Assembly (NCBI RefSeq): GCF_007003975.1
Contig: NZ_VFTC01000002.1
Location: 248,001 to 312,000, forward strand
Length of the DNA stretch: 64,000 nucleotides
Direction: 5' to 3'
Source of the DNA: Mesorhizobium sp. WSM4306
GTDB lineage: Bacteria > Pseudomonadota > Alphaproteobacteria > Rhizobiales > Rhizobiaceae
Shown here: in pieces, positions 45,478 through 54,909 of the stretch
Numbering within the stretch: position 1 is the stretch's first letter
Layout of the letters: every line of letters starts with the position of its first letter
Translations under genes and position numbers: made by a program
The notes under the pieces: generated by a model
Database searches by the model: none
Told to the model about the DNA's origin: nothing
Seen by the model: only the letters and a program-made list of their open reading frames with translations

Positions 45478-47106
45478 TCAGTTGACCGGCGGATAGAGCG
45501 TGTCGATGATCATGCGCGCGTCATGGCGTGAATCGAGCATGCCATAGGTGTTGCGCCATTGGCCGGCGAGCCGCGTCTCGACAAAGGCATCCGCAATCCG
45601 CCCTGCCCCCAGCCGGCGCAATTCCGCCGCTGCCGCCGACAGCGCCAGCTGCTCGGTGAGCAGGCGGGCCGACCCCTCATCGGTGCCTGCGACCTGCATG
45701 GCGGCCTTGAGCACGCCGATGGTGCCGCGTCCGCCGGCGCCGAGATCGCGATCGATGCCGGCCAGCACCTCTTCGAACAGGCCGGGCGCGCGGCCAAGCA
45801 CGCGCAGCACGTCGAGTGCCATGACATTGCCGGAGCCCTCCCAGATCGCGTTGACCGGGGCTTCACGATAGTAGCGGGCGAGCGGCGCTTCCTCGACATA
45901 GCCATTGCCGCCGAGGCACTCCATCGCCTCGTAGAGCAGCGGCGGCGCGATCTTGCAGACCCAGTATTTGACCACCGGCGTCATGGCGCGGGCAAAAGCC
46001 GCCTCGCCGCGGTCGCTGGCCGCCTCGTCGAAGGAACGCGCAAGCCGGAACGAGAGCGCTGTGGCGGCGGCGACATCGAGCGCCATGTCGGCCAGCACAC
46101 GCTGCATCAGCGGCTGTTCGATCAGCGTCGAGCCAAACACCTGGCGGTGACGGGTGTGATGGACGGCTTCGGCCAAGCCGGCGCGCATGATCGCCGACGA
46201 GGCGACGGCGCAGTCGAGCCGGGTCAAGGTGACCATGTCCATGATCGTCTTCACGCCGGCGCCGGGCTCGCCGACCATCTCGCCGATGGCATTGACGAAC
46301 TCCACTTCCGAGGAGGCGTTGGAGCGGTTGCCGAGCTTGTCCTTCAGGCGCTGGAAACGGAAGCCGTTGCCGGAGCCGTCGCCGAGGATGCGCGGGACGA
46401 GAAAGCAGGAAAGCCCTTCCGGCGCCTGTCCAAGCACGAGGAAAGCATCCGACATCGGCGCCGACATGAACCATTTGTGGCCGGTGAGGCGATAAAAGCC
46501 GCTGCCGGCCCGCTCGGCTCGTGTCGTGTTGGCGCGCACGTCGGTGCCGCCCTGCTTTTCGGTCATGCCCATGCCGAGCGTCAGCCCGGTCTTTTCGACC
46601 GGCGGCTTCTGGCTCTGGTCGTATTTGCGCGTCGTCACCCGCGGCGCCCATTCGCGAAACAGCTTTGGGCTGGCCATCAACGCGGCCAGCGAAGCGCTGG
46701 TCATGGTGATGGGGCACAGATGCCCGGTCTCGAGCTCGGCGGTCAGATAGAAACGCGCGGCGCGCACCTGATGGCGGCGGCCGATCTCGCTGTCGCCGTT
46801 CTCCCAGATCGAGGAATGCAGGCCGCCGGCGACCGAGCGGCGCATCAGCGCATGATAGGCCGGGTGGAATTCGACCTGGTCGATGCGCCGGCCCTGGCGG
46901 TCATGCGTGCGGAGCTTCGGCGTCTCGACATTGGCAAGACGCGCCAGCTCTTGCGCTTCGTGCGTCAGGACGAAGCGGCCAAGCCCGTCGAGATCCTTTC
47001 GCACCGGATCGGAAAAGCGTTCGGCGAGCTGGATCAGCAACGGATCGCCCCGCCAGGCGTTGCCGCCCGTCAGCGGCGGCGGCTGGTTGGTCACGTCGTC
47101 GGTCAC
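45478..47106 (-). CDS. AidB-like acyl-CoA dehydrogenase
   Basis: Flavoprotein of the acyl-CoA dehydrogenase family; E. coli AidB (541 residues) binds DNA and is induced on alkylation damage. This protein has 542 residues with the AidB-type arrangement: LTLGMGMTEKQGGTDVRANTT, GHKWFMSAPMSDAFLVL, and the catalytic-glutamate region YREAPVNAIWEGSGNVMALD. The C-terminal extension expected for AidB is present. Whether it acts on isovaleryl-CoA or in DNA protection cannot be seen. Confidence 0.9.
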   Translation of the reverse strand: MTDDVTNQPPPLTGGNAWRGDPLLIQLAERFSDPVRKDLDGLGRFVLTHEAQELARLANVETPKLRTHDRQGRRIDQVEFHPAYHALMRRSVAGGLHSSIWENGDSEIGRRHQVRAARFYLTAELETGHLCPITMTSASLAALMASPKLFREWAPRVTTRKYDQSQKPPVEKTGLTLGMGMTEKQGGTDVRANTTRAERAGSGFYRLTGHKWFMSAPMSDAFLVLGQAPEGLSCFLVPRILGDGSGNGFRFQRLKDKLGNRSNASSEVEFVNAIGEMVGEPGAGVKTIMDMVTLTRLDCAVASSAIMRAGLAEAVHHTRHRQVFGSTLIEQPLMQRVLADMALDVAAATALSFRLARSFDEAASDRGEAAFARAMTPVVKYWVCKIAPPLLYEAMECLGGNGYVEEAPLARYYREAPVNAIWEGSGNVMALDVLRVLGRAPGLFEEVLAGIDRDLGAGGRGTIGVLKAAMQVAGTDEGSARLLTEQLALSAAAAELRRLGAGRIADAFVETRLAGQWRNTYGMLDSRHDARMIIDTLYPPVN

Positions 47107-47223
47107 GCACTGTCCTTATGTTACGAAGGCTTCGAATCCGAAGCCATCGGCTAGATATAGCCCAAGCTTGCCGGAGCGCGCGACGAAAATACCGGGGAGA
47201 AAGGCCGCAATCCCAAGCTGGCG

Positions 47224-47252
47224 CTTGCGGCAAGGAATTCTCCCCCCTATAG
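47224..47252 (+). promoter_or_regulatory. Probable pyrB promoter
   Basis: -35 CTTGCG (47224-47229), 17 bp, -10 CTATAG (47247-47252). A start near 47259 would leave only about six bases before the pyrB ATG, so the mRNA may be almost leaderless; no ribosome site precedes the ATG. Confidence 0.6.
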
Positions 47253-47264
47253 CAGCGCCTTGAG

Positions 47265-48230
47265 ATGACCGACGCTTCGTCCCTGCCGCTTTATCCTCAT
47301 CGCCATCTTCTGGGCATCCGCGATCTTTCCCCTGGAGATATCGAGCTTTTGCTCGACCGGGCCGATCGCGCCGTCGCCATTTCGCGGCAATCCGAGAAAA
47401 AGACCTCGACGCTGCGCGGCCGTACCCAGATCAACCTCTTTTACGAAGCCTCGACCCGCACGCAATCGTCGTTCGAACTGGCCGGTAAACGGCTTGGCGC
47501 CGACGTCATGAACATGTCGGTGGCGAGTTCTTCGGTGAAGAAGGGCGAAACGCTGATCGACACGGCGATGACGCTGAACGCCATGCGCCCTGACATCCTC
47601 ATCATCCGCCACCAGTCGGCGGGCGCCGCCGCGCTTCTGGCACAGAAAGTCGGCTGCTCGGTGGTCAATGCGGGCGACGGCGCACATGAGCACCCGACAC
47701 AGGCGCTGCTCGATGCGCTGACGATCCGCCGCGCCAAGGGGCCGCTGTCGAAGCTGATCGTGGCGATCTGCGGCGACATCCTGCATTCGCGCGTGGCGCG
47801 CTCCAACATCATGCTGTTGAACGCGCTCGGGGCGCAGGTGCGGGTCGTCGCGCCGTCCACGCTGTTGCCGTCCGGCATCGAGAAAATGGGCGTCATTGTC
47901 TCACGCTCGATGGCCGAAGGGCTGAAAGGCGCCGACGTGGTGATGATGCTGCGCCTGCAGCGCGAGCGTATGGAAGGCGCCTTCGTGCCTTCGGTGCGCG
48001 AATATTTCCGCTATTTCGGCCTCGATGCGGAAAAGCTGAAGGCGGCCAAGGATGGCGCACTGGTCATGCATCCCGGACCGATGAACCGCGGCGTCGAGAT
48101 CGCGTCCGAAATCGCGGACGGCCCGCAAAGTGTTATCCAGGAACAGGTTGAGATGGGCGTCGCCGTGCGCATGGCGGTGATGGAAGCGCTGCTTGATCCC
48201 CGCCGCAACGCAGAGGGCCGTGGCGCATGA
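47265..48230 (+). CDS. pyrB: Aspartate carbamoyltransferase catalytic subunit
   Basis: Carbamoyl phosphate + aspartate to carbamoylaspartate, second step of pyrimidine synthesis. 321 residues with the carbamoyl phosphate motif [16 protein letters not shown] and the C-terminal [11 protein letters not shown]. No pyrI is nearby; instead the next gene is an inactive dihydroorotase that overlaps by 4 bp, the arrangement of class A ATCases (pyrB-pyrC'). Confidence 0.96.
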   Translation: MTDASSLPLYPHRHLLGIRDLSPGDIELLLDRADRAVAISRQSEKKTSTLRGRTQINLFYEASTRTQSSFELAGKRLGADVMNMSVASSSVKKGETLIDTAMTLNAMRPDILIIRHQSAGAAALLAQKVGCSVVNAGDGAHEHPTQALLDALTIRRAKGPLSKLIVAICGDILHSRVARSNIMLLNALGAQVRVVAPSTLLPSGIEKMGVIVSRSMAEGLKGADVVMMLRLQRERMEGAFVPSVREYFRYFGLDAEKLKAAKDGALVMHPGPMNRGVEIASEIADGPQSVIQEQVEMGVAVRMAVMEALLDPRRNAEGRGA

Positions 48231-49513
48231 GCACGACGGTCTTTGAGCGCGCCCGTATCGTCGACCCGTCGCGGGGCATCGATGAAGTCGGCACCGTCAT
48301 CGTCGAGGGCCGCAAGATCGTTGCTGCCGGCAAGGCCGCCCTGAACCAGGGGGTGCCGGCGGGAGCCACAGTCGTCGACTGCGCCGGCAAGACGATTATC
48401 CCCGGCCTGATCGATGCGCGCGTCTTTATCGGCGAGCCCGGTGGCGAACACCGCGAGACGATTGCATCGGCAAGCGTTGCGGCGGCGGCCGGCGGCGTCA
48501 CCTCCGTCATCATGATGCCCGACACCGACCCGGTGATCGACAATGTTGCGCTGGTCGAATTCGTGCTGCGCACCGCCAAGGACACCGCAATCGTCAATAT
48601 CTTCCCGGCTGCGGCGATCACCAAGGACCTTGCCGGTCGCGAGATGACCGAGTTCGGCCTGCTGCGCGAGGCCGGCGCGGTTGCCTTCACCGATGGCCGC
48701 CACACCATCCCCAGCGCGCTGGTGATGCGCCGGGCGCTGACCTATGCCCGCGACTTCGGCGGCGTCATCGCGCATGAGACGCAGGATGGCGATCTCGCCT
48801 CGGCAGGCGTGATGAATGAAGGCCTCTATGCCAGCTGGCTCGGCCTAGCCGGCATTCCACGCGAGGCCGAGTCCATCCCGCTGGAGCGCGACCTGGCCCT
48901 GGCGCGGCTGACGCACGGCGGCTATCACGCGGCCAAGATTTCGACGGAAATGGCAGCGCAAGCCGTGAGGCGGGCGAAAGCCGACCAGGCCAATGTTACG
49001 GCGGGTGTGGCGATCCACAATCTGTCACTCAACGAGAACGATGTCGGGGAATACCGCACCTTCTTCCGGCTGACGCCGCCGCTGCGCGCCGAGGGGGACC
49101 GGCTGGCGATGATCGAAGCGGTCAAGGACGGCACGATCGACATCATCGTCTCCTCGCACGACCCGCAGGATGTCGACACCAAGCGCCTGCCCTTCGCCGA
49201 TGCCGCTGCCGGCGCCATCGGGCTGGAGACGCTGCTAGGCGCGGCACTGCGGCTCTACCACAATGGAGATGTGCCGCTGCTCAGGCTGGTCGAGACGCTG
49301 TCGACGGCACCGGCCAAACTGTTTGGCCTGCCGGGCGGCACGCTGAAGCCGGGCGCTCCGGCTGATCTTGCAGTCGTCGATCTGGAAGAACCCTGGATCG
49401 TCAGCGAAAGCGGTATCCGTTCGCGCTCGAAAAACACCTGTTTCGAAGGTGCGCGGCTGCAAGGCATGGTCTTGCAAACGCTGGTGGCGGGCCGCACAGT
49501 GTTTTCAGCCTAG
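48227..49513 (+). CDS. pyrX: Inactive dihydroorotase paralogue (PyrC'/PyrX), ATCase partner
   Basis: 428 residues with the dihydroorotase fold ([59 protein letters not shown]). Catalytic residues are lost: the metal HxH after PGLID is Arg65-Val-Phe67; the HxST-type motif reads AAKIST; and the TDHAPH-type aspartate motif is SSHDPQD. In Pseudomonas such a pseudo-enzyme assembles with PyrB into a dodecamer. It is usually annotated pyrC; the active enzyme must be elsewhere. ATGA overlap with pyrB. Confidence 0.88.
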   Translation: MSTTVFERARIVDPSRGIDEVGTVIVEGRKIVAAGKAALNQGVPAGATVVDCAGKTIIPGLIDARVFIGEPGGEHRETIASASVAAAAGGVTSVIMMPDTDPVIDNVALVEFVLRTAKDTAIVNIFPAAAITKDLAGREMTEFGLLREAGAVAFTDGRHTIPSALVMRRALTYARDFGGVIAHETQDGDLASAGVMNEGLYASWLGLAGIPREAESIPLERDLALARLTHGGYHAAKISTEMAAQAVRRAKADQANVTAGVAIHNLSLNENDVGEYRTFFRLTPPLRAEGDRLAMIEAVKDGTIDIIVSSHDPQDVDTKRLPFADAAAGAIGLETLLGAALRLYHNGDVPLLRLVETLSTAPAKLFGLPGGTLKPGAPADLAVVDLEEPWIVSESGIRSRSKNTCFEGARLQGMVLQTLVAGRTVFSA

Positions 49514-49569
49514 AGTGACCGCGGCCCATTGCACGTCGATTTGCTGTCAGGGAAATGCGGGGGGAAACA

Positions 49570-50175
49570 ATGAGTTATAACGTCATCCTGGCATTGCTGT
49601 TCGGCTATCTCCTCGGCTCGATTCCCTTTGGCCTGCTGATTACCCGCGCCGCCGGCCTCGGCGATGTCCGCAAGATCGGTTCCGGCAACATCGGCGCCAC
49701 CAATGTGCTGCGCACCGGCAACAAGGGCCTGGCCGCCGCGACGCTGGTGCTCGACGCGCTGAAGGGCACGGCGGCGGTGATGATCGCGCGCCATTACGGG
49801 CACGACTTCGGACCGTGGGCCGGCCTTGGACTCTGGGCAGGCTTTGGTGCCTTCCTTGGCCATCTGTTTCCGGTCTGGCTTGGTTTCAAGGGCGGCAAGG
49901 GCGTGGCGACCTATCTCGGTGTGCTGATCGCGCTCGGCTGGCATGTGGCGTTGATCTTCATCGTCGTCTGGCTGGTGATGGCTGTCGTCTTCCGCTACTC
50001 GTCGCTGGCGGCGCTGACGGCAGCGGTGATCGTGCCGATTGCGCTGTATTTCCTGAGCACGCCTGAGGTCGCCGGGCTGTTCGTGGTGATGAGCCTGATC
50101 GTCATTGTAAAACACCGCGCCAACATTTCGCGCCTGCTTGCCGGCACCGAAGGCAAGATCGGAGCCAAGGGGTGA
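49570..50175 (+). CDS. plsY: Acyl-phosphate:glycerol-3-phosphate acyltransferase PlsY
   Basis: Membrane acyltransferase that starts phospholipid synthesis from acyl phosphate. 201 residues from ATG 49570 (GGGGGAAACA upstream; the frame to 49555 has no site). Motifs [56 protein letters not shown] and a C-terminal [18 protein letters not shown] stretch (described, not full) are typical. GTGA overlap with dprA. Confidence 0.96.
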   Translation: MSYNVILALLFGYLLGSIPFGLLITRAAGLGDVRKIGSGNIGATNVLRTGNKGLAAATLVLDALKGTAAVMIARHYGHDFGPWAGLGLWAGFGAFLGHLFPVWLGFKGGKGVATYLGVLIALGWHVALIFIVVWLVMAVVFRYSSLAALTAAVIVPIALYFLSTPEVAGLFVVMSLIVIVKHRANISRLLAGTEGKIGAKG

Positions 50176-51308
50176 GGAAGCCTGCCGCCGGGCCGCGCCT
50201 CAGCGACCGGCAGCGGCTGAGCTGGCTTCGCCTGATCCGTACGCAAAATGTCGGCCCAGCCTCGTTTCGCGAATTGATCAACCGCTTCGGCTCGGCCGAG
50301 GCCGCATTGGAGATGCTGCCCGAACTGATGATTTCGGGCGGCGCCAGAAAAATTGTCCGCATTCCTTCCATCGCCGAGGCCGAAGCGGAACTGGAAGCGG
50401 CCGGCGAGAACGGCGCCCGCTTCGTCGGCATCGGCGAAGCCGACTACCCGCCGATGCTGAAAAACATGGACAATCCGCCGCCGCTGATCGCCATGAAAGG
50501 CGAAGCCGCCGTGTTCCGGCTGCCTGCGGTCGCCATCGTGGGCGCCCGCAATGCATCGCTGGCCGGCATCAAGATGGCGCGCATGCTGGCGGCGGATCTG
50601 GGCCGCGACGGCTACGCCATCGTCTCCGGCCTGGCGCGCGGCATCGATACGGCGGCACACCAGGGCAGTCTCTCGACTGGCACGATTGGGGTGCTGGCCG
50701 GCGGGCTCGATGTCCCCTACCCGCCCGAAAATATCGGCCTATGCAACGACATTGCCGAACGCGGCGGCGCCGTCATTTCGGAGATGCCGTTCGGCTGGCA
50801 GCCGCGGGCGCAGGATTTTCCACGCCGCAACCGGCTCGTCGCGGGTGCCGCCCTCGGACTGGTGGTGATCGAGGCGGCCCAACGCTCCGGCTCGCTGATC
50901 AGCGCGCGCCTGGCCGGCGAAATGGGCCGGCTGGTCTTTGCCGTGCCGGGTTCACCGCTCGATCCGCGTTGCGCCGGCTCGAACGGCCTGCTCAAGGACG
51001 GCGCCACCCTGGTCACCGAGGCATCCGATGTTTCCGGCGCGATCGCGCCTTTGGCCGGTACGCGAACGCCACGGGCCGCGCCGCCGGAAAAGGCGCCCGA
51101 CTTTTCGGCAACGCCGCCGCCCGGCGAGGACGAACGCACCGGCGTGCTCGAAGTGTTGGGGCCGACCCCGGTGGCGGTGGACGAGATCATCCGCCACACC
51201 GGCCTCAACGCCGCCCAGGTGTCGATGGTGCTGCTTGAACTCGACCTTGCCGGCCGCATCGAGCGCCACGCCGGCGGCAATGTCTCGCTGGTGTTTGGCG
51301 GCTCCTGA
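50172..51308 (+). CDS. dprA: DNA processing protein DprA
   Basis: Loads RecA on incoming single-stranded DNA. 378 residues: N-terminal SAM-like region, Rossmann core with [53 protein letters not shown], and a C-terminal winged-helix DML1-like domain ([20 protein letters not shown]). GTG start overlaps the plsY stop. In many Rhizobiales topA follows; here a convergent membrane gene lies only 10 bp away. Confidence 0.95.
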   Translation: MRKPAAGPRLSDRQRLSWLRLIRTQNVGPASFRELINRFGSAEAALEMLPELMISGGARKIVRIPSIAEAEAELEAAGENGARFVGIGEADYPPMLKNMDNPPPLIAMKGEAAVFRLPAVAIVGARNASLAGIKMARMLAADLGRDGYAIVSGLARGIDTAAHQGSLSTGTIGVLAGGLDVPYPPENIGLCNDIAERGGAVISEMPFGWQPRAQDFPRRNRLVAGAALGLVVIEAAQRSGSLISARLAGEMGRLVFAVPGSPLDPRCAGSNGLLKDGATLVTEASDVSGAIAPLAGTRTPRAAPPEKAPDFSATPPPGEDERTGVLEVLGPTPVAVDEIIRHTGLNAAQVSMVLLELDLAGRIERHAGGNVSLVFGGS

Positions 51309-51318
51309 ATTCCTTCGG

Positions 51319-52461
51319 CTAGCGGAACAGGTACTTCGACACCTCCGGATTGCCACGGCGCCACATCACATTGTCCAGAAAATAATGATGCACGTTGATG
51401 AAGATCAGCACGATGAAGAAGAACAGCGATGATCCCAGGACTTGCCTGTCATAGGGGATCAAAGCCGTCAGCGCGGACGGGATCAGCCAGAAGCCGAGAT
51501 AGCCAAGGGCGGTGCCGCCGACGATAAAGCCGAGGAGCCGAAACCTGTAGAGGGGGCCGAGAAAAGACAGGACCTTCGGCTGCGGATCGCTTTCGGCATC
51601 GGAGCTGTCACGTTCGACATTGGTCTGGTAGCGCCAAACCACGGCGAGATACTGCAGCGAGTGGAGCGCAGGCACGATCAGCAGCCAGAGCGGGTTTATT
51701 CTGGCAATCAGGATCCAGAGATAGAGCGACGCGACATAGGCCACCAGGCCGTTATAGGGCAGACCGCCGCCCTTCTTTCGCCAGCGATTGACCAACATCA
51801 AAAGCGTGGCTGCGGTCGACGCAACGGCCGCCAGCAGAGCAATATCGGCAATCCAGGAAGGGGCGGCGAATGTGTAATAGTCCAGGCCGTAATATTTGCC
51901 CTGGGTGACCGCGGCATTCGTCTGAATCCACGCCAGGATCCACACGGCGTAGGAATTGAACAGCAACACCTTCTTGTCGCGATCGTCGAAGAATTTGCGC
52001 TTGAGCACCGCATCCACCATCAGCATGCCGTAGCCCTGCTTGACGTAGTGCCAGCCGACGAAAAAGAACATGGCGTTGGTTGCATAGCCGAGCAGCCGCG
52101 TGTTCGCCGCCGCCGCGCCGTAGGCAAAGAACCCGGCCATGACCAGGGGTACGACAATGCCCGCGAAGATGTAGCGAAGCTGCAGGCTGCGGTCATAGCC
52201 GTTGCCGGTCACCTTGCGCCCGAAATTGCGGTAGAAAAGCTGGTAAGAGTGGGCGAAGTGGGGGTAGTTCACGAGATAGGCCACAACAACCATCGTCGCG
52301 GCCACAGGCCCCTCATATTCGAGCGGCACCAGAAACAGCACCGGCAGGATGAGAAAAGCGCTGCCGCCCAGCATGAGGAAATCGGCGACAGGGCCGAAGA
52401 GATATTTCTGAGGTGTCGCCGCCTTAGTAGCTACAGCATCCGCCGAAAGCTGAAGTGCCAT
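51319..52461 (-). CDS. Multi-pass membrane protein with conserved-looking histidine motifs
   Basis: 380 residues with about nine hydrophobic segments. Histidines sit at membrane edges in patterned motifs: NYPHFAHSY (His68, His71), VGWHYVKQGYG (His138), PALHSLQY (His267) and NVHHYFLDNVMWR (His358, His359, Asp363). This distribution resembles di-iron membrane oxygenases or Brp/Blh-like carotenoid-cleaving enzymes, but I cannot name the family. GGGGAGGG lies before the start and a CTTGTC-N17-CTAAAC promoter upstream. Convergent with dprA. Confidence 0.7.
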   Translation of the reverse strand: MALQLSADAVATKAATPQKYLFGPVADFLMLGGSAFLILPVLFLVPLEYEGPVAATMVVVAYLVNYPHFAHSYQLFYRNFGRKVTGNGYDRSLQLRYIFAGIVVPLVMAGFFAYGAAAANTRLLGYATNAMFFFVGWHYVKQGYGMLMVDAVLKRKFFDDRDKKVLLFNSYAVWILAWIQTNAAVTQGKYYGLDYYTFAAPSWIADIALLAAVASTAATLLMLVNRWRKKGGGLPYNGLVAYVASLYLWILIARINPLWLLIVPALHSLQYLAVVWRYQTNVERDSSDAESDPQPKVLSFLGPLYRFRLLGFIVGGTALGYLGFWLIPSALTALIPYDRQVLGSSLFFFIVLIFINVHHYFLDNVMWRRGNPEVSKYLFR

Positions 52462-52488
52462 GTTCGAACCCTCCCCTGGGAAGGTCGA

Positions 52489-52517
52489 GTTTAGCCAGCG
52501 GCGCGTGTGGCGACAAG
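52489..52517 (-). promoter_or_regulatory. Probable promoter of the histidine-rich membrane protein
   Basis: Minus strand: -35 CTTGTC (52512-52517), 17 bp, -10 CTAAAC (52489-52494), about 30 bp upstream of the start codon at 52461. Confidence 0.5.
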
Positions 52518-52736
52518 GTTGGAAGCTGCATTCTGGGCCGATGCAGGCACCAAGTTCGTCTTGGTCATTTTGCGAAAGTCCTCAACACCAAAACGAGTGC
52601 AAACACTACGACTTCGACGCCGCGAGCGGCAAGGCGATCACTCGTCTGTCATGGGCCAATGCCGATGACGATATCCGGGAGCCAAAGGCAGAGCTCAGGC
52701 GGCTCGCAGCAGACGGGAAGGACGCTGCCGAGACAT

Positions 52737-52892
52737 TCAGGCGGGTTGAAGGTATCCGACCGAGTGCTCGCGCATCCTCAACACCAGCAGGCGCGCGGCT
52801 GCGAATGGCGCCATAGCGATAAAAGTCATCGTGACACCGACGAAAACCGACAGGAGACAAATCCCGCCGGGGACGGAGCAAACTGTTTCCAT
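52737..52892 (-). CDS. Small hydrophobic protein, 51 residues
   Basis: ATG 52890-52892 to TGA 52737-52739, preceded by AAAGGGG about eight bases upstream. The protein has one continuous hydrophobic helix (about residues 9-38, with GICLLSVFVGVTMTFIAM) and a short basic-to-polar tail (VLRMREHSVGYLQPA), the look of a small single-span membrane protein. No family recognised. Overlapping frames on the plus strand (52455-52982) look like noise. Evidence is only compositional plus a ribosome site. Confidence 0.4.
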   Translation of the reverse strand: METVCSVPGGICLLSVFVGVTMTFIAMAPFAAARLLVLRMREHSVGYLQPA

Positions 52893-53214
52893 GAACTACC
52901 CCTTTCCACCGTTAACCTGGCGGCCTCCTTAGCGCATCCGCAAGCATGCTCCCGCTTCAAGAGAAATACAAGCATGTGCTAATAGATACGGATCGGAAGG
53001 GGCGCCATTGCCCGAGGTCTGCCGCTGGCCGTGAGGCGCAGCGGCAGGCTGAGATGCAAAAGCGCTGTCTGCAGGCCACAGCAAGTTGCCAGGAGTCGCA
53101 CGGGCCTCACGCGATGCGAACCGCGGCCAACGGTTGCGGGCTTTGGCGGGCCACAGGAAACCAAATCAAAACTCAATCGTTGAACCAGGGTATGGCGCCA
53201 ATCGGGGAGTGCGC
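52893..53214. other. Gene-poor stretch upstream of the 62-residue ORF
   Basis: No convincing gene in 322 bp. On the minus strand CTTG-rich words before 52892 could hold a promoter for the 51-residue ORF, but none has a good -10. GGGGAG at 53204-53209 is the ribosome site of the next ORF. Confidence 0.6.
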
Positions 53215-53403
53215 ATGAACCCTCGTGACAATGTTTCTCCGTTTGAGGAGGAACAGGACCAAGCCCGACTCGCGAAGAACGCACGGCTGCGAGAGCTTCG
53301 ATCTCATGCGTCTTGGCTGGCTTTCGACCCTCATGCCCAGTTTCATGATGAGATAGACCTCTCAGTCATTTTCGAGGAAAGCGCGTTGCACAACCGCTTG
53401 TAG
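53215..53403 (+). CDS. Hypothetical small protein, 62 residues
   Basis: ATG 53215 with GGGGAG five bases upstream, ending at TAG 53401-53403. A polar, charged, mostly helical protein: acidic opening (NVSPFEEEQDQARLAKNARLREL), then a hydrophilic middle and IDLSVIFEES end. No motif recognised. The good ribosome site and charged helix make it more likely real than chance. Confidence 0.45.
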   Translation: MNPRDNVSPFEEEQDQARLAKNARLRELRSHASWLAFDPHAQFHDEIDLSVIFEESALHNRL

Positions 53404-53819
53404 AGCGGGCCAGGTCCCAGGGACTTCAGTCGTAATTGAGTCATCACTAATATGCCTATAGCTTAGGCAGTGCGGGGGACCCCCGAAAACCAAGCCCGCA
53501 ATGGCCGGTGCGCCTCGCTTGCCCAAGCACCCCCGCACCGGCCATTTCTACTTTCTGGGGACCCTATGGCTGAGGAGGTATCGGATCGATGCATCTGAGT
53601 AGTGCCAAAAATGATTTAACGTCACATGTCGATTGGCTAAAATGCGGAACGTCCAATCGGCGATTCCGGAATCAAAAGGGTAACGCCAGCTCCAACAGCA
53701 GAAGCCCGCTACCGAGTGCTCAGCAACGGGCTATGTTTCCGCAAGGAAACCTACCGCTGTATCCATCAATTGAATTTTCGGCCGATCACCAGATCTGCCG
53801 ATTATCGAGGGAGGATGTC
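53404..53819. other. Intergenic stretch with small RNA-like structure, lower GC
   Basis: 416 bp, visibly lower in GC than the rest of the window, especially 53590-53800. It holds the RNA-like hairpins at 53472-53546. The plus frame upstream of the GYD gene (53589-53819) is open but shows no coding character. Confidence 0.55.
53472..53546 (+). ncRNA. Candidate small RNA with a 13-bp terminal stem
   Basis: AATGGCCGGTGCG (53500-53512) and CGCACCGGCCATT (53534-53546) pair perfectly across a 21-nt C-rich loop. Just upstream GCGGG (53472-53476) can pair with CCCGC (53495-53499), or GGGGG with CCCCC in the run GGGGGACCCCC. A weak -10 TATAGC lies at 53457-53462, and TTTCTACTTTCT follows the stem. 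Could instead be only a terminator for the 62-residue ORF. Confidence 0.45.
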
Positions 53820-54152
53820 ATGCCAACGTTCATAGTCACAGGGTCCTATTCAGCCACGGCAGCGAGTGGAATGATTGACAATCCGTCAAACCGAGAAAAG
53901 GCGGCCCGTGCCATCTTTGAAGCAGCGGGCGGGAAACTGCATTCTTTCTACGTCACGACGGGCGAAACTGACTGGATGGCAATCACGGAATTCGGCGACG
54001 GTGCTGACCTGATCCCCGCACTTCTCGTCGTCGGCGCATCGGGAGCAGTATCGAATGTCAAAACCGTGCGAGCATACACGGGTGCGGAGTTCAAGGCGGC
54101 CCAAGAGAAGGCGGGCAAAATCGCTTCTTCCTACAAATCCCCGGCAAAATAA
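53820..54152 (+). CDS. GYD-domain protein
   Basis: 110 residues from ATG 53820, with GAGGGAGGA before it. The opening PTFIVTGSYSATAASGMIDNPSNREKAARAIFEAAGGKL and the centre SFYVTTGETDWMAITEFGDG match the GYD family, small ferredoxin-like-fold proteins of unknown role, common in rhizobia. It is followed by a strong terminator and stands alone. Confidence 0.85.
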   Translation: MPTFIVTGSYSATAASGMIDNPSNREKAARAIFEAAGGKLHSFYVTTGETDWMAITEFGDGADLIPALLVVGASGAVSNVKTVRAYTGAEFKAAQEKAGKIASSYKSPAK

Positions 54153-54214
54153 GCAGACCACTGGTGCACCATTACGGCCGGCAAGGCCTGTAATTTATCA
54201 CCTTGCCAAGTCTG

Positions 54215-54241
54215 GCCCGCTGCTTCGGTGGCGGGCTTTTT
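54215..54241 (+). terminator. Terminator after the GYD gene
   Basis: GCCCGC (54215-54220) and GCGGGC (54231-54236) with wobble pairs closing onto a TTCG tetraloop, followed by five T. Lies 63 bp after the stop. Confidence 0.85.
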
Positions 54242-54577
54242 AGGGCTCGAAGGGTAGCTGATACCCACACCGTGGCACTTAAACGCGCCACAGCTCGCTT
54301 GATCGACCATGGGCTCTTGCTCTGCTCGCGATATCCAACAGCGCGGGCATTGTGGCGTCTCGTCAAGGATCGGCTGATATCTGTGTACGCGGGCACCAGC
54401 AGAGGCACTGCTGTCCAGATCTGATTTCACTTTGCCCGAGTCTCATCATGAAGGGCGAGCTTGCGCGGTAGTTTTCCGGCCTTCCGTTCCTCTGCGAAAG
54501 CCACTGTGCGGAGGCAGATATGCGGATACAACAACCGACCCGCTGACCCTCGTGTATCTACATGGTGGCTGTGTTTT
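54242..54577. other. 336 bp without a supported gene, 5' to the tRNA 3' end
   Basis: No supported gene. A minus frame (54131-54430) contains a zinc-ribbon-like run (PQCPRCWISRAEQ, then CGAFKCHGVGI) in which one cysteine of the second pair is missing; possibly a decayed gene. No direct repeat of the tRNA end was found by eye. Confidence 0.5.
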
Positions 54578-54653
54578 TGGTGAGCGCGATGGGATTCGAA
54601 CCCATGACCTACTGATTAAAAGTCAGTTGCTCTACCGGCTGAGCTACGCGCTC
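54578..54653 (-). tRNA. tRNA-Lys (anticodon TTT)
   Basis: 76 nt on the minus strand with the CCA encoded (54578-54580). Acceptor GAGCGCG/CGCGCTC, D arm GCTC...GAGC, anticodon arm ACTGA-CTTTTAA-TCAGT with anticodon TTT, five-base variable loop AGGTC, T arm ATGGG-TTCGAAT-CCCAT. All stems pair perfectly. A promoter lies 37 bp upstream. Confidence 0.98.
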
Positions 54654-54689
54654 CCGCGGGCTCTAAAGGCTGCCCTCGAAATTGCGCGG

Positions 54690-54718
54690 AACATAGGGAG
54701 AGTGCCGCGACCGGTCAA
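54690..54718 (-). promoter_or_regulatory. tRNA-Lys promoter
   Basis: Minus strand: -35 TTGACC (54713-54718), 17 bp, -10 TATGTT (54690-54695), with the mature 5' end 37 bp downstream. A CG-rich stretch follows the -10 (CCGCGC), as in stringently controlled stable RNA promoters. Confidence 0.75.
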
Positions 54719-54909
54719 CCGGAAAAAGATGGGTCTTTCACCGAGGTTTCCGCCATCGGCTTAGGCCCCGCAAATTGCCTTGGCAGGACGCCCGGTGAGC
54801 CGCTTCCGCAATGAGGTCGCCGCTTCAAAATCTGCAGGCGCGCGATATGGTCTGTTCTTCTCCGGTTGACTGGAGAAACATTGCAAATCAGCAACTTAAT
54901 GTTTTGGCC

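Noticed and set aside
52455..52982. 175-codon plus frame in the accessory stretch
   Set aside because: Low-complexity Ser/Arg/His/Gln composition, no ribosome site, overlaps a better small ORF on the other strand.
54131..54430. Minus frame with a zinc-ribbon-like CPRC...CGAFKC run
   Set aside because: The second CxxC is incomplete, and the frame runs through the GYD terminator and stop region; too weak to call as a gene.
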